A stretch of DNA of 64,000 bases, from assembly GCF_900102105.1 (NCBI RefSeq), contig NZ_FNBB01000002.1, positions 1 through 64,000 on the forward strand. Reading direction: 5' to 3'. The DNA is from Agrobacterium pusense. Its GTDB lineage: Bacteria; Pseudomonadota; Alphaproteobacteria; Rhizobiales; Rhizobiaceae. The position numbers were made by a program, and so were the translations under genes. The notes under the pieces were generated by a model that ran no database searches, was not told the origin of the DNA, and worked only from the letters and a program-made list of their open reading frames with translations. Of the stretch, positions 25,076 through 34,735 are shown in pieces (positions within the stretch are counted from its first letter, which is position 1; every line of letters begins with the position of its first letter).

Positions 25076-25314
25076 GGCGGGACGGTTTTTCCGCCTGTTG
25101 CGATCGAAAAAATGTCTGAAGCCCTGAGTTGATTTTTCTGTAAGAAAGTCAATTTTCTATGGTGAAATCAACTATTTGTAGAAAATGGCGTTTTGAGTAT
25201 TTTAGGTAGTTCTGCAATATCGGAAACGTGATTTCCGCTATTTCGGAGGTGTATCCATAAACGTGCCATCGCGCTCATATCGGCGCTTCACCACTTCAAC
25301 GGGGACACATCAAC

Positions 25315-25704
25315 ATGGCAATTTTCGATTCTCTCTCCCGCTATCGCCCACAGGCACTCGGGGCGTTGCGCATCATGACGGCGCTGCTTTTCATTTCGCA
25401 TGGAACGCAGAAACTGTTTGGTTTTCCGGCATCGCAGATGGAAGGCTCCCTGCCGACGATGCTGCTGGTGGCGGCGATTCTGGAATTCGTCGGCGGCATT
25501 CTCGTGCTGATCGGTCTTTTCACGCGTCCGGTCGCATTCATCCTGTCCGGCCAGATGGCGGTTGCCTATTTCATCGCGCATGGGCCGAAGAGCTTCTTCC
25601 CGGCACTCAACGGGGGTGATGCCGCCATCCTGTTCTGCTTCATCTTCCTCTATCTGTTCGTGGCCGGTCCGGGCGCTTTCTCGGTGGATGAGCGCCGGGC
25701 CTGA
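25315..25704 (+). CDS. DoxX family membrane protein
   Basis: A 129-residue protein with four membrane helices and the DoxX pattern: ALRIMTALLFISHGTQKLFG in helix 1 (about 18-37), then VAAILEFVGGILVLIGLFTR with a conserved acidic residue in helix 2. DoxX-family proteins are small inner-membrane proteins, some linked to thiol or redox homeostasis; the function here is unknown. ATG 25315 follows GGGGACACATCAAC. A GC-rich terminator follows. Confidence 0.88.
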   Translation: MAIFDSLSRYRPQALGALRIMTALLFISHGTQKLFGFPASQMEGSLPTMLLVAAILEFVGGILVLIGLFTRPVAFILSGQMAVAYFIAHGPKSFFPALNGGDAAILFCFIFLYLFVAGPGAFSVDERRA

Positions 25705-25741
25705 TCTGCCTGACCGGACATCGATTTGTTTTGCCGAACCC

Positions 25742-25775
25742 CCCCGCGTGGCCAACGCCGCGCGGGGCTTCTTTT
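25742..25775 (+). terminator. Intrinsic terminator after the DoxX gene
   Basis: CCCCGCG (25742-25748) pairs with CGCGGGG (25761-25767), followed by CTTCTTTTTA. It lies about 40 bases after the stop codon. Confidence 0.8.
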
Positions 25776-25869
25776 TAGAGCAGGATCGATACTTCGGCCG
25801 CGGCCGAAGCATAGGCGCCTGTTTTCCGGTTAAGAACGGGTCACCCTCAATGTAGTTGGAAATCGATCC

Positions 25870-26778
25870 GTGTCCTCTGAGAACCCCATCGCCCGCGAAT
25901 TGCTGCTTCTGGCCGTGTTGTCCACGCTGTGGGCCGCATCCTACACTTTCATCAAGATCGGGGTGGAGACCATTCCGCCCCTTACCTTCATCGCATCGCG
26001 CACGATGATCGCCGGTCTGCTGCTCTTCGCGGTGATCCGGCTGCGCGGGTTGCGTCTGCCCACGGATTTAGCGACGTGGCGGCTGTTCTTCATTCAGGCC
26101 TGTATCAACAGCGTTCTCCCCTTCACGCTGATCGCCTGGGCCGAACAGAGCATCGATGCCGGCCTCGCCGTCATTCTCAATGCCACGACGCCGATCTTTA
26201 CCTTTCTTCTCACGGCGCTCGTGATCCGGCATGAGGCAGTCAGCGGGCGCAAGCTGTTCGGCACGATTGCCGGCATGACGGGCGTTTGCCTCATTATCGG
26301 CATGGAGGCACTTGATGGGGCGGGCGAGGCGATATGGAGCCAGCTCGCCGTGCTGACAGCGGCATTTTCTTATGCCTGCGCGGCCATTTTCAGTAAAAAT
26401 TTCAAAGGGCTCGATCCGATCATGCCGGCCGCCGGCTCGCTTATCTGCGGTGCTGTCCTGCTGCTGCCCGTGAGCCTGATTGTCGACCGACCCTGGACCT
26501 TGTCGCCTTCGGCGGCATCACTGGCGGCGCTGTTGTGCCTCAGTGTGTTTTCGACCGCGCTCGCCTTCATGATCTATTTCCGGCTGATGCAGACGCTCGG
26601 TTCGGTCGGTACCACCTCGCAGGCCTATCTCAGGGTGCCGGTCGGGGTCGCCATCGGCATGGCGTTTCTGGGGGAAATGCCGACGCCCGCCATGTGGGGT
26701 GGGCTCGTCTGCGTGATTGCGGGCGTGCTGGCGATGACCCTGCCGTCACGGCGTCGTCCGGTCGCGCAGGGGAACTGA
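25870..26778 (+). CDS. EamA/DMT family transporter (second copy)
   Basis: A 302-residue ten-helix transporter of the drug/metabolite superfamily. The first EamA repeat opens LLLAVLSTLWAASYTFIKIG (about 11-30) and ends with the LAVILNATTPIFTFLLTAL segment; the second repeat contains VGTTSQAYLRVPVGVAIGMA and FLGEMPTPAMWGG. Substrate unknown. The GTG at 25870 gives MSSENPIARE and is the best start. It shares fold but little sequence with the other EamA gene nearby. Confidence 0.88.
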   Translation: MSSENPIARELLLLAVLSTLWAASYTFIKIGVETIPPLTFIASRTMIAGLLLFAVIRLRGLRLPTDLATWRLFFIQACINSVLPFTLIAWAEQSIDAGLAVILNATTPIFTFLLTALVIRHEAVSGRKLFGTIAGMTGVCLIIGMEALDGAGEAIWSQLAVLTAAFSYACAAIFSKNFKGLDPIMPAAGSLICGAVLLLPVSLIVDRPWTLSPSAASLAALLCLSVFSTALAFMIYFRLMQTLGSVGTTSQAYLRVPVGVAIGMAFLGEMPTPAMWGGLVCVIAGVLAMTLPSRRRPVAQGN

Positions 26779-26788
26779 AGGCGAAGAA

Positions 26789-26820
26789 AAGCCCCGCTAC
26801 CGGGTGTGGCTGCGGGGCTT
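26789..26820. terminator. Hairpin between EamA gene and repeat element
   Basis: AAGCCCCGC (26789-26797) pairs with GCGGGGCTT (26812-26820) around a 14-base loop. The T-rich side (TTTTCTTC) follows the stem on the minus strand, so it is the better terminator for leftward transcription from the helicase gene. Confidence 0.6.
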
Positions 26821-26830
26821 GATTATTGGC

Positions 26831-26970
26831 GAGCGCGTGCCGCTTGTCTTCTCCCCGCCGGGGAGAAGGTCGCGGCAGCGGGCTGAGGGGGCAAGGGTGA
26901 TGAGATACGGCAACTTTACCCCCTCATCCGACCCTTCGGGCCATCTTCTGCCCGGCGGGGAGAAGAAACG
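26831..26970. repeat. MITE-like palindromic repeat, copy 1
   Basis: The left end GAGCGCGTGCCGCTTGTCTT leads into CTTCTCCCC-GCC-GGGGAGAAG, then a GAGGGGGCAAG region pairing with CCCCCTCATCC, the conserved ACCCTTCGGGCCA and a second GCCCGGCGGGGAGAAG hairpin. The same order recurs at four other loci in the window. The right end is degenerate in this copy. Confidence 0.75.
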
Positions 26971-27010
26971 CCCGGCAATGCCGCGGCGTCCTCAATCCAT
27001 TCAGAGCGCC

Positions 27011-28483
27011 TTAACGGTTGCGGCCGCGATGGCCGTTACCGGAAGCGCGTTTTTCCTGGCCGTTGCCGCCGGCAGGGGCGTGGCGGTTGGCGCCGCTGCC
27101 GCCGGGCTTGCGGGCCGGACGACGATGCTTGCGCGGGCCAGCCGGGCGGCCTGCGTCGCCTTCGGCCTGCTTCACGCGCTTGAAGTCTGAGGTGACTTCA
27201 AGATCATTGTCCGCATCGCGCGGCGCGTGGTGGCGAGACGGGCGGGATTCGCCGTTGTGGCGTCCGCCTTCGCGCGGACCGCGCTGCTGGCCGCCATTGT
27301 TATTTCGTCCGCCGCGGTTGTTGTTGGGGCGCGTCGGGCTGGCAAGACCGGCCGGGCGTTCACCAGAAGCAACCGGAATATCGATCTTCATCAGCTTTTC
27401 GATGTCGTGCAACAGGCGGGTTTCGTCCGGTGCGCAGAAAGCAATGGCGATGCCGTCGCGGCCGGCACGGGCGGTACGGCCGATGCGGTGGACATAAGCG
27501 TCCGGTACTTCCGGCAGGTCATAGTTGAAGACGTGCGTCACGGCCGGGATATCGATGCCGCGGGCCGCGACGTCGGTTGCGACCAGAACCTTGATCTCGC
27601 CGTCCTTGAAGCCCTTCAGGGCGCGCTCGCGCTGGCCCTGGCTCTTGTTGCCGTGGATGGAGGCGACCTTGAAGCCGATATGTTCGAGATGCTTGTAGAG
27701 CTTCTCCGCACCGTGCTTTGTGCGCAGGAACACGATGGCGCGGCCATCCGGGTTCTCGTTGAGCGACTTCTTCAGAAGCTCGGTCTTGTCGTTCTTGCCG
27801 GCGACGAAGTGGACATATTGCTCCACCTTGTCGGCTGCCTTGCCGGGCGGGGTCACTTCGACCTTCAGCGGATCGGTCAGGTAGCTGTGGGCAAGATCGG
27901 CGATCGCCTTCGGCATGGTGGCGGAGAAGAGCAGCGTCTGGCGCTTGGCGGGCACCATCTTCGAGATCTTGCGCAGATCGTGAATGAAGCCGAGGTCGAG
28001 CATCTGGTCCGCTTCGTCCAGCACCAGATAGGTGACCTTGGAGAGCGAGATGGCGTTGCGGGCGATGAGGTCAAGCAGGCGGCCGGGGGTTGCCACCAGA
28101 ATGTCCGTGCCCTTTTCGAGCTGGAGCTGCTGCTTGTTGATCGATGCGCCGCCAACCACCTGGTTGATGCGCAGCGGCGTCTTCTTCACGAAAGCGCGCA
28201 GGTTTTCGCCGATCTGGTTCACCAGCTCGCGGGTCGGGGCAAGGATGAGCGTGCGGCAGGTGCGGTTTGCCGGGCGGTCCGCCTGCTTCATCAGCATTTC
28301 GATGATCGGCAGGCCGAAAGCGGCGGTCTTGCCGGTTCCGGTCTGTGCGAGGCCGATGAGGTCGCGGCCTTCGAGCAGCAGCGGAATGGCTTTTGCCTGA
28401 ATGGGGGTCGGGGTTGTGTAGCCAAGCTGGGTAACGCTGGCAACAATCTTTTCGGAGAGGCCGAGTTCGCTAAAACTGGTCAA
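27011..28483 (-). CDS. rhlE: DEAD-box RNA helicase, RhlE type
   Basis: A 490-residue ATP-dependent RNA helicase. The Q-motif region TPTPIQAKAIPLLLEGRDLI is followed by motif I AQTGTGKT, motif Ia PTREL, motif II DEAD in YLVLDEADQMLDLG, motif III SATMP and motif VI HRIGRTARAGRDG. The last 110 residues are a Gly/Asn/Arg/His-rich low-complexity tail that probably binds RNA (RGGRNNNGGQQRGPREGGRH). RhlE-type helicases act in ribosome assembly and cold adaptation. I favour the TTG at 28483, which has GAAAGG upstream, over an open frame ten codons longer. Confidence 0.92.
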   Translation of the reverse strand: MTSFSELGLSEKIVASVTQLGYTTPTPIQAKAIPLLLEGRDLIGLAQTGTGKTAAFGLPIIEMLMKQADRPANRTCRTLILAPTRELVNQIGENLRAFVKKTPLRINQVVGGASINKQQLQLEKGTDILVATPGRLLDLIARNAISLSKVTYLVLDEADQMLDLGFIHDLRKISKMVPAKRQTLLFSATMPKAIADLAHSYLTDPLKVEVTPPGKAADKVEQYVHFVAGKNDKTELLKKSLNENPDGRAIVFLRTKHGAEKLYKHLEHIGFKVASIHGNKSQGQRERALKGFKDGEIKVLVATDVAARGIDIPAVTHVFNYDLPEVPDAYVHRIGRTARAGRDGIAIAFCAPDETRLLHDIEKLMKIDIPVASGERPAGLASPTRPNNNRGGRNNNGGQQRGPREGGRHNGESRPSRHHAPRDADNDLEVTSDFKRVKQAEGDAGRPAGPRKHRRPARKPGGSGANRHAPAGGNGQEKRASGNGHRGRNR

Positions 28484-28984
28484 TATAATGCCTTTCGGGG
28501 CGCCAAAAACCAATCGTCCGGAACAGGGCTGCTGTCCGGCGGTTTCGGCGTCAAGAACCCCGCGTGAATTGGGAACTTGTGGGTTGGAATAACTTTCTGC
28601 GCATCAGTGCGGCACATGCCGTCTTCTGTATTCTCTGCGCTTTTCCTTCATGCGGGCCAAGTCTCTCTCGGACCAAGTCTTCTCAACATACGCTGCAGCT
28701 CACGCGGCTGCCGAAGGTGAAAGCTTGACCGGCATGTGGGCGTTTTACTCGCCAAAGTCAAGCGATAGTTTCATGACATGGCTGCCGGACGGCGCATGGC
28801 AGCCATGCGGAACGCTGCCGCCAGCTGGCCGAAGAGCTGGGCCGCAGCGAATAATTATGGTTAAAAAAGTGTATTGCCGGGCAGGGCGCATAGCAAAAAC
28901 AGATTTTCTCACATAACGTTTTTGCGAAGTCATCTAGAAATATTTGATTCGACAAAAGTGAAACTGCACGCTGTGGAGTATCGA
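28484..28984. other. Divergent intergenic region, helicase to hybrid kinase
   Basis: About 500 bases, unusually long for this genome segment. It should hold both promoters and possibly a long helicase 5' leader, which is common for DEAD-box genes. The kinase frame is open from 28874 but its early codons are poor. No RNA structure stood out by eye. Confidence 0.4.
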
Positions 28985-31900
28985 TTGACCGAGGGCAGCG
29001 GGTTGCTGGAAAAGGCTTGCAGGGCTGTTGCCGCCCTGAACCTGCCCGCGTGCATCAAGGACAGCGAGCTGCGCTATCTCGTGGTCAACGCCGCCTACGC
29101 ACGGTTGATGGGGCGTCCCCTCAGGGCGTTCGAAGGCCACACCAGCCTTTCCCTCTCGGCTGATATCCGTGATGCGGAGCGGGAGGACAGGGAGCGCCGT
29201 TCACTCGTTTTTGCGACGGACGAGATGATCGCCTGCCATGCCTCGGTTTCCTCCCTGCCATACACACTTCGCTGCGAGCGCTTCACCGATGATGACGGCA
29301 GCCTGTTCCTGTTCGAAACGGTGGAAGACATGCCCTTGGGCGTTCTGACGGGGACGGCGGATATCGGCGGGGCGTCGGACCTGCTGTTCAGTAGCGGCCT
29401 CATGGATTTCATCGATGCCGGCATCGTCGTCTACGATCCGGAAAACCGGCTGGTTTATTGCAATGCCCGTTTCGCGGAGTTCTATAGCGGTTTTGGTGTC
29501 GAGCTGAAGCCGGGCATCCGGCTCGAGGCGCTGATGGAGGCGCTCTATTTTTCGAGCGGATATCGTCGCGTCAAAGAAGACGACCCTGCGTTCGAAGGCT
29601 GGATGCGGGAGCAGTTGCGCGATTTTTCCCTGCCCTATCTCGAAAGGGTGGAGCAGTTCGCCGATGGCCGCTGGGTGCGCATGGTCAACAAGCGGCTGGA
29701 AAACGGCATGCTGGTTGGCCTGCGCATCGATGTGACCGAGTTCAAGGCGCACGAGACCCTTCTCAGCGCCCAGATCCGCGAGACCTGGTTGCTGCGCGCT
29801 GCCCTCGAACAATTGCCGGTGGGGGTTTTCCTGAGGGATCAGGACAGGCGGCTGACCTATGCCAATGCCGCCTATGACGCATTTCTCGGCGGCAATCTCG
29901 CCGACTATATCGGCAAGACCGAATCCGAAATGTTTCCGCAGAATGGCTCCCAGTTCCAGCAGGAAAACGAACGGATCTTGCAGACCGGGGAGGCGCTCGA
30001 ACGCACGGGAAACATGCCTCAGCGCAACGGACGGTCCATTCCCGTCATCACGCGGCTCGGCCGCGTTGCGACACCGGATGACGAATATTACCTCGTGGGC
30101 TCCGTCACCGATGTCAGCCTCCTGCAGGAGCGGGAAAAGGCGCTGATCGCCACACAGGCCGAAGCCGAGGCGCTGCATCGCCAGCTCGAGGCGGTGCTTC
30201 ACGCGCTGCCCGTGGGGGTGCTGCTTCTCAGCGCCGATCTCGTCATCGAATATGTCAATCCGTTCTTCTACCAGGTCTGGGGCGAAATCGGCGGCGAGAA
30301 ATCACTTGTGGGCAAAGACTATCGCGAATTCATGAGGATGAATTTCGATAGCGGCCTTTATGATTATGGCGATCGGCCTTTCGACGAGGTCTATAGCGAG
30401 CGGGCGCAGCGGCTCCTGAAGGATGAGGCCTTTGCCCCCCGCGAGGTGCGCAGCAAAAGCGGCAAGGTGACCGTCATCTCCAAAACGCGCCTCGAAGGCG
30501 GAAAAATCCTCAGCACCTATGCCGATGTGACGGATGTGCGAATGCGCGACGCCGAAATCAGCAAGGCGAAGGCCGAGCTGGAGCGCGTCGGAGAATATAT
30601 GCAGGGCGCGACGCGCGCCATGGCGCAGGGCCTGGTGCTGGTGGAGCAGGGCACGATCATCATGTCCAACGAGGCGATGGCGCGGATGTTCGACGTGCCT
30701 CCCGAGCTGCTGGAAAAGGATCGCGACTGGTCCGGCTTCTTTGCCCATTGTGCCGCGCGCGGAGATTTCGGCACGGCTGAGGAAGCGGCCGCGATGCTCA
30801 ATGCCTGGAAAGACAACATTGCCGCCAACCGGCCGTTCTCCTGGCTAATCCATGTCGCCGGCAAGAGCTGGCTCAACCTGGAAGCCACCAACAGTTCCGG
30901 CAATTACTGGCTCGTGATCGTCACCGACGTGACCGAGATGAAGATGCGCGAAGGCGAATTGCAACGTCTGCTTTCGCGGGCGGAAGCGGCGGACCGCGCC
31001 AAATCGGAATTTCTGGCCAATATGAGCCATGAAATTCGTACACCGATGAACGGCGTGCTTGGCATGGCGGAGCTTCTGGCCAAATCCAACCTCGATACGC
31101 GCCAGAAGACTTTCACCGACATCATCGTCAAGTCAGGCAATGCGCTTCTGACGATCATCAACGACATCCTCGATTTCTCCAAGATCGAAGCCGGGCAGAT
31201 GAAACTGCGCAGCGTATCTTTCGATCCGGCGGAAGCCGTTGAGGATGTGGTTTCGCTCCTGTCCTCGGCGGCGCTGGAGAAGAATATAGAGCTGGTGGTG
31301 CGGACCGACCCGTCGGTTTTCGGCAAGGTCATCGGTGACGCCGGACGCTTCCGCCAGATTGTTACAAACCTCGTCGGGAATGCCGTCAAGTTCACCGAAA
31401 CCGGTCATGTGCTGGTGGAGCTTTCTGCGCAGTCAGCGGAAGCTTCGGAGGCTATCCTGTCGCTGCGTGTCGAAGACAGCGGGATCGGTATTCCCTCCGA
31501 CAAGCTGGAGACGATCTTCGACAAGTTCAGCCAGGTCGATAGTTCCGCCACGCGCCGTCACGAAGGAACCGGGCTCGGCCTGGCGATCACCGTCGGCCTT
31601 GTCGGACTGTTCAACGGCAAGATCGATGTCGTCAGCGAAGTGGGCAAGGGGTCGAGTTTCGAGGTCAATATCCCGTTTCAGATGACCGAAAGGCGGAGGG
31701 ATGTCCCACCTCTTTCGGTGGCGATCGAAAATATCCGGGTGCTCGTCATCGATGACAACGATGTCAACCGGCGCATCCTGACGGAGCAGCTGCAAAGCTG
31801 GGGCATAGACGGCCATGCCGTCGAGGGAGGGCCCACCGGCATTGCCGTGCTGCAGGAAGCCGTAGCGGTGGGTCTTTCGATCGACGCCATCATTCTTGAT

Positions 31901-32659
31901 TATCACATGCCTGTCATGAACGGCCTGGACGTCGTGGAGCGGATCAGGGCGGATCGCCGTTTCGACGACATCGCCATCATTTTCCTGACGTCCATGGATG
32001 TCGTGGGTGACGAGACGCTCTTTACCGATCTCAACGTGCAGGCACATCTGATGAAGCCCGCGCGGGCGCGGCTGTTGCGCTCCACCCTGTTCGACGTGGT
32101 GCGCGACGTGCGGCTGAAACGCGCGCGGCCGGAAGCTTTCGCAGGTGCCTCGGACGGCGGTTCGTCCCGGCCGGAAGGTCCTGCTTCAGAAAAGAAGCGG
32201 CGGGCAGAGGTGCCGACAGTTTCCGTCCGGCTGCGGCCCAGCCTGATCGATGTGCTGGTGGCCGAGGACAATGACGTCAACCAGATTGTTTTCACGCAGA
32301 TTTTGCAGCAGACGGGTCTGCGGTTCCTGATCGTCGGCAATGGGAAAAAGGCCGTTCAGGCGTGGGAGGAATATAATCCCGCGATCATCCTCATGGATGT
32401 CTCCATGCCTGTCATGAACGGGCATCAGGCAACGCAGGCGATCCGGACGGCCGAACTTGCGGCCGCCGAAGGCCGGCATGTGCCGATCATTGGCGTGACG
32501 GCCCATACGCAGGATGCTGACCGCGATCTATGCCTGCAGGCCGGCATGGACGATTATCTGTCGAAGCCCATCAGCCCCGAAATTCTCGAGGATAAGATCG
32601 CCCAGTGGCTGGGTGAAGATATTCCGCGCCGGGTATCTGATGACGCAACCGGTCGCTGA
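28985..32659 (+). CDS. Multi-PAS hybrid sensor histidine kinase with two receiver domains
   Basis: A protein of about 1224 residues. About five PAS-like sensor segments fill residues 1-660 (examples: IDAGIVVYDPENRLVYCNAR and LPVGVFLRDQDRRLTYANAA). A HisKA domain carries the phospho-acceptor in FLANMSHEIRTPMNG (about H681). HATPase follows with VGNAVKFTETG and GTGLGLAI. Two receivers follow with acceptor aspartates in IILDYHMPVMNG (about D972) and IILMDVSMPVMNG (about D1138). No transmembrane segment is evident, so sensing is probably cytoplasmic. The start is uncertain: TTG 28985 has GGAG upstream; GTG 28958 or TTG 28874 are alternatives. No cognate regulator gene is adjacent. Confidence 0.9.
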   Translation: MTEGSGLLEKACRAVAALNLPACIKDSELRYLVVNAAYARLMGRPLRAFEGHTSLSLSADIRDAEREDRERRSLVFATDEMIACHASVSSLPYTLRCERFTDDDGSLFLFETVEDMPLGVLTGTADIGGASDLLFSSGLMDFIDAGIVVYDPENRLVYCNARFAEFYSGFGVELKPGIRLEALMEALYFSSGYRRVKEDDPAFEGWMREQLRDFSLPYLERVEQFADGRWVRMVNKRLENGMLVGLRIDVTEFKAHETLLSAQIRETWLLRAALEQLPVGVFLRDQDRRLTYANAAYDAFLGGNLADYIGKTESEMFPQNGSQFQQENERILQTGEALERTGNMPQRNGRSIPVITRLGRVATPDDEYYLVGSVTDVSLLQEREKALIATQAEAEALHRQLEAVLHALPVGVLLLSADLVIEYVNPFFYQVWGEIGGEKSLVGKDYREFMRMNFDSGLYDYGDRPFDEVYSERAQRLLKDEAFAPREVRSKSGKVTVISKTRLEGGKILSTYADVTDVRMRDAEISKAKAELERVGEYMQGATRAMAQGLVLVEQGTIIMSNEAMARMFDVPPELLEKDRDWSGFFAHCAARGDFGTAEEAAAMLNAWKDNIAANRPFSWLIHVAGKSWLNLEATNSSGNYWLVIVTDVTEMKMREGELQRLLSRAEAADRAKSEFLANMSHEIRTPMNGVLGMAELLAKSNLDTRQKTFTDIIVKSGNALLTIINDILDFSKIEAGQMKLRSVSFDPAEAVEDVVSLLSSAALEKNIELVVRTDPSVFGKVIGDAGRFRQIVTNLVGNAVKFTETGHVLVELSAQSAEASEAILSLRVEDSGIGIPSDKLETIFDKFSQVDSSATRRHEGTGLGLAITVGLVGLFNGKIDVVSEVGKGSSFEVNIPFQMTERRRDVPPLSVAIENIRVLVIDDNDVNRRILTEQLQSWGIDGHAVEGGPTGIAVLQEAVAVGLSIDAIILDYHMPVMNGLDVVERIRADRRFDDIAIIFLTSMDVVGDETLFTDLNVQAHLMKPARARLLRSTLFDVVRDVRLKRARPEAFAGASDGGSSRPEGPASEKKRRAEVPTVSVRLRPSLIDVLVAEDNDVNQIVFTQILQQTGLRFLIVGNGKKAVQAWEEYNPAIILMDVSMPVMNGHQATQAIRTAELAAAEGRHVPIIGVTAHTQDADRDLCLQAGMDDYLSKPISPEILEDKIAQWLGEDIPRRVSDDATGR

Positions 32660-32670
32660 TGTCGTTTTGG

Positions 32671-33426
32671 TCAAACCGGGGGCCTGGTGCCGCAGAGCAT
32701 TTCCCGTTTTCCTGCGAAACCCTTGCGTCGTTCCACATCAAAACCGGCGGCGATGAGATTGCGGCGGACGAAGCCTGCGGCGGCATAGGTGGCGAAGGTG
32801 CCTGCCGGCGCCGTCCTGGCGAACAGTGCCTGCATGATCTCCAGCGACCACATGTCCGGGTTGCGCGCAGGTGCGAAACCATCCAGGAACCAGGCATCGA
32901 AGGTTTCGTGACTGTTGGAAATACCGGTGAGCGCCTCGCCGCAGACCACCGTCAGGCGTGTTTCACCATCGAGTTCAATCTCTACCTTCCCCTTCGGTTC
33001 GGCGGGCCAGAGGGCGGTGAGCGCCCTGCGTTCGGCGTCCACCTCCGGCCAGCGGGAAAGTGCCCGGCCGATCTCGTCCGCCTTCATCGGGTAGAGTTCG
33101 AAGGAGATGAAATGCAACGTGGAGCGGCCGTTGCGGAGCTCTTTCCATTGGCGCCATGTCTCGCACAGATTGAGCGCGGTGCCGAAGCCCAGTTCCCCGA
33201 TGCGGAAGACGCCTTCGCGTTCCCGCCAGCGTTGCGGCAGGCCGTTTCCTGACAGGAAGACGTGGCCACATTCCAGCCTGCCATCCGTCTGGCAATAAAA
33301 ATGGTCGTCAAAAGCCAGCGAATAGGGCATATCCCCGTCACGCCAGTCGAGTGCAGTGTGGGTTTCGCCGGTTGCCGAACCGGCCTGTGCGCCAGTCTCT
33401 CTGATAGTGTCGTTGGAATCTTTCAT
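32671..33426 (-). CDS. mnmD: tRNA (mnm5s2U34) methyltransferase MnmD
   Basis: A 251-residue protein equivalent to the N-terminal methyltransferase half of E. coli MnmC. Matching segments are the start WRDGDMPYSLAFDDHFYCQT, the SAM loop IGELGFGTALNLCETW, HFISFELYPM and the diagnostic DAWFLDGFAPARNPDMW. It methylates aminomethyl-uridine at tRNA wobble position 34. The FAD half of MnmC is absent here, but the divergent neighbour is an FAD oxidoreductase whose start codon overlaps this one. The start at 33426 lacks a strong ribosome site. Confidence 0.88.
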   Translation of the reverse strand: MKDSNDTIRETGAQAGSATGETHTALDWRDGDMPYSLAFDDHFYCQTDGRLECGHVFLSGNGLPQRWREREGVFRIGELGFGTALNLCETWRQWKELRNGRSTLHFISFELYPMKADEIGRALSRWPEVDAERRALTALWPAEPKGKVEIELDGETRLTVVCGEALTGISNSHETFDAWFLDGFAPARNPDMWSLEIMQALFARTAPAGTFATYAAAGFVRRNLIAAGFDVERRKGFAGKREMLCGTRPPV

Positions 33427-34639
33427 GGCTAAAGCCGATAATCCCGCTTTCGAACAGGGTCAATCACCAAGAACGCCTTTGCCTGCTTCCGTCCCTCTCC
33501 TCATCGTCGGGGGTGGTATCATGGGTCTATGGGCTGCGGTTAAGGCGGAACGGCTCGGCATCGATACGTTGTTAGTGGAGGCGGACCATCCCGGTGGCGG
33601 CGCGAGTGGCGGGCTGCTCGGCGCGCTGATGCCTCATATGCCGGACCGCTGGTCGGACAAGAAGCAGTTCCAGTTCGCCGCCCTCGTGGCGCTGGAAAAA
33701 GAGATCGCCGGGCTGGAGGCGGAGACCGGGCTTTCCGCCGGTTATCGCCGCTCTGGCCGGATCATCCCATTGCCGAAGCCGCATCTGCGTCCCATCGCCG
33801 AGCGGCATGAAAGGGATGCGCAGGAGAACTGGGTCTCGGGTGAGCGCCGGTTCCATTGGCATGTCGGTGACAGCCCCGCGGTTGCGGGCTGGGTGGATGA
33901 CGCGGCTGGCGCAGCGGGTTTCGTGTTCGATACGCTGGCGGCGCGGGTGGCTCCGCGTGCAATGATTGCGCTTCTTTCGGCATTTCTCGGCAAGGCGCGG
34001 CATGTGCGGTTGATCAAGGGTTGCCGCGTCCTTTCGCTTGACGCGGAGACAGGCCGGGCGGCGCTGTCTTCGGGTGACGAGGTCGTGTTCGGGCACGCCG
34101 TGATCGCCAATGGGCATCGATCCTTTCCCCTGATCCGGGACGCACTGGGCCTCGACACCGGGCTGGTGCTCGGGCAGCCGGTGAAGGGGCAGGCGGCGCT
34201 GCTCGACGCGGCGGTCGATCCGGCCATGCCGGTGGTGTTCCTGAACGGTCTTTACATCGTGCCGCACGAAGACGGAACGGTCGCCATCGGCAGTACCAGC
34301 GAAGATTGTTTTTCCGACCCCTTCGATACGGATGAGAAGCTGGAAAAACTGCTTGCGGATGCGGCTGCGATTGTCCCCTGCCTTGGCGGGGCGCCGGTTC
34401 TCGAACGCTGGGCCGGGCTGCGGCCGAAGGCTGCGGGCAGAGACCCCATGGTGGGAACGGTTGCCGGTCACCCGAAGCTTGTGGCATTGACGGGCGGCTT
34501 CAAGGTGAGCTTCGGTCTTGCCCATTCTCTTGCCGATGCCGCGCTACAGGCCGTCTGCGGAAAGGCACCGGACGTGCCGCGGAGTTTCCAGCTTCAAGAA
34601 CACGTGAACATAGCCATGGCGGGCATCGGAAAGTTCTGA
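33425..34639 (+). CDS. FAD-dependent oxidoreductase (DAO family, MnmC2-like)
   Basis: A 404-residue FAD enzyme. The dinucleotide-binding motif is VPLLIVGGGIMGLWAAVKAE (about 24-43), followed by the FAD-ribose acid in LLVEADHPGGGASGG and SGGLLGALMPHMPDRW, which resembles the flavin loop of the MnmC oxidase half. The C-terminal GLRPKAAGRDPMVGTVAGH is typical of D-amino-acid-oxidase-like enzymes. Its head-to-head position with mnmD suggests it demodifies cmnm5U34, as the MnmC C-terminal domain does; this is inference. ATG 33425 follows GTTGGAATC. Confidence 0.8.
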   Translation: MAKADNPAFEQGQSPRTPLPASVPLLIVGGGIMGLWAAVKAERLGIDTLLVEADHPGGGASGGLLGALMPHMPDRWSDKKQFQFAALVALEKEIAGLEAETGLSAGYRRSGRIIPLPKPHLRPIAERHERDAQENWVSGERRFHWHVGDSPAVAGWVDDAAGAAGFVFDTLAARVAPRAMIALLSAFLGKARHVRLIKGCRVLSLDAETGRAALSSGDEVVFGHAVIANGHRSFPLIRDALGLDTGLVLGQPVKGQAALLDAAVDPAMPVVFLNGLYIVPHEDGTVAIGSTSEDCFSDPFDTDEKLEKLLADAAAIVPCLGGAPVLERWAGLRPKAAGRDPMVGTVAGHPKLVALTGGFKVSFGLAHSLADAALQAVCGKAPDVPRSFQLQEHVNIAMAGIGKF

Positions 34640-34735
34640 CCAGACCGCTTACGTCGTTAATCTGTCACGCAAATCACTTATTTGCTGGCCTGCAACGAGG
34701 CAGGTTTGTCCGCTTTTGCGGCGAGGTGACAGCGC

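Noticed and set aside
27227..28567. 446-codon plus-strand frame opposite the helicase
   Set aside because: The helicase has all DEAD-box motifs in order; the opposite frame shows no family and a shadow-like composition.
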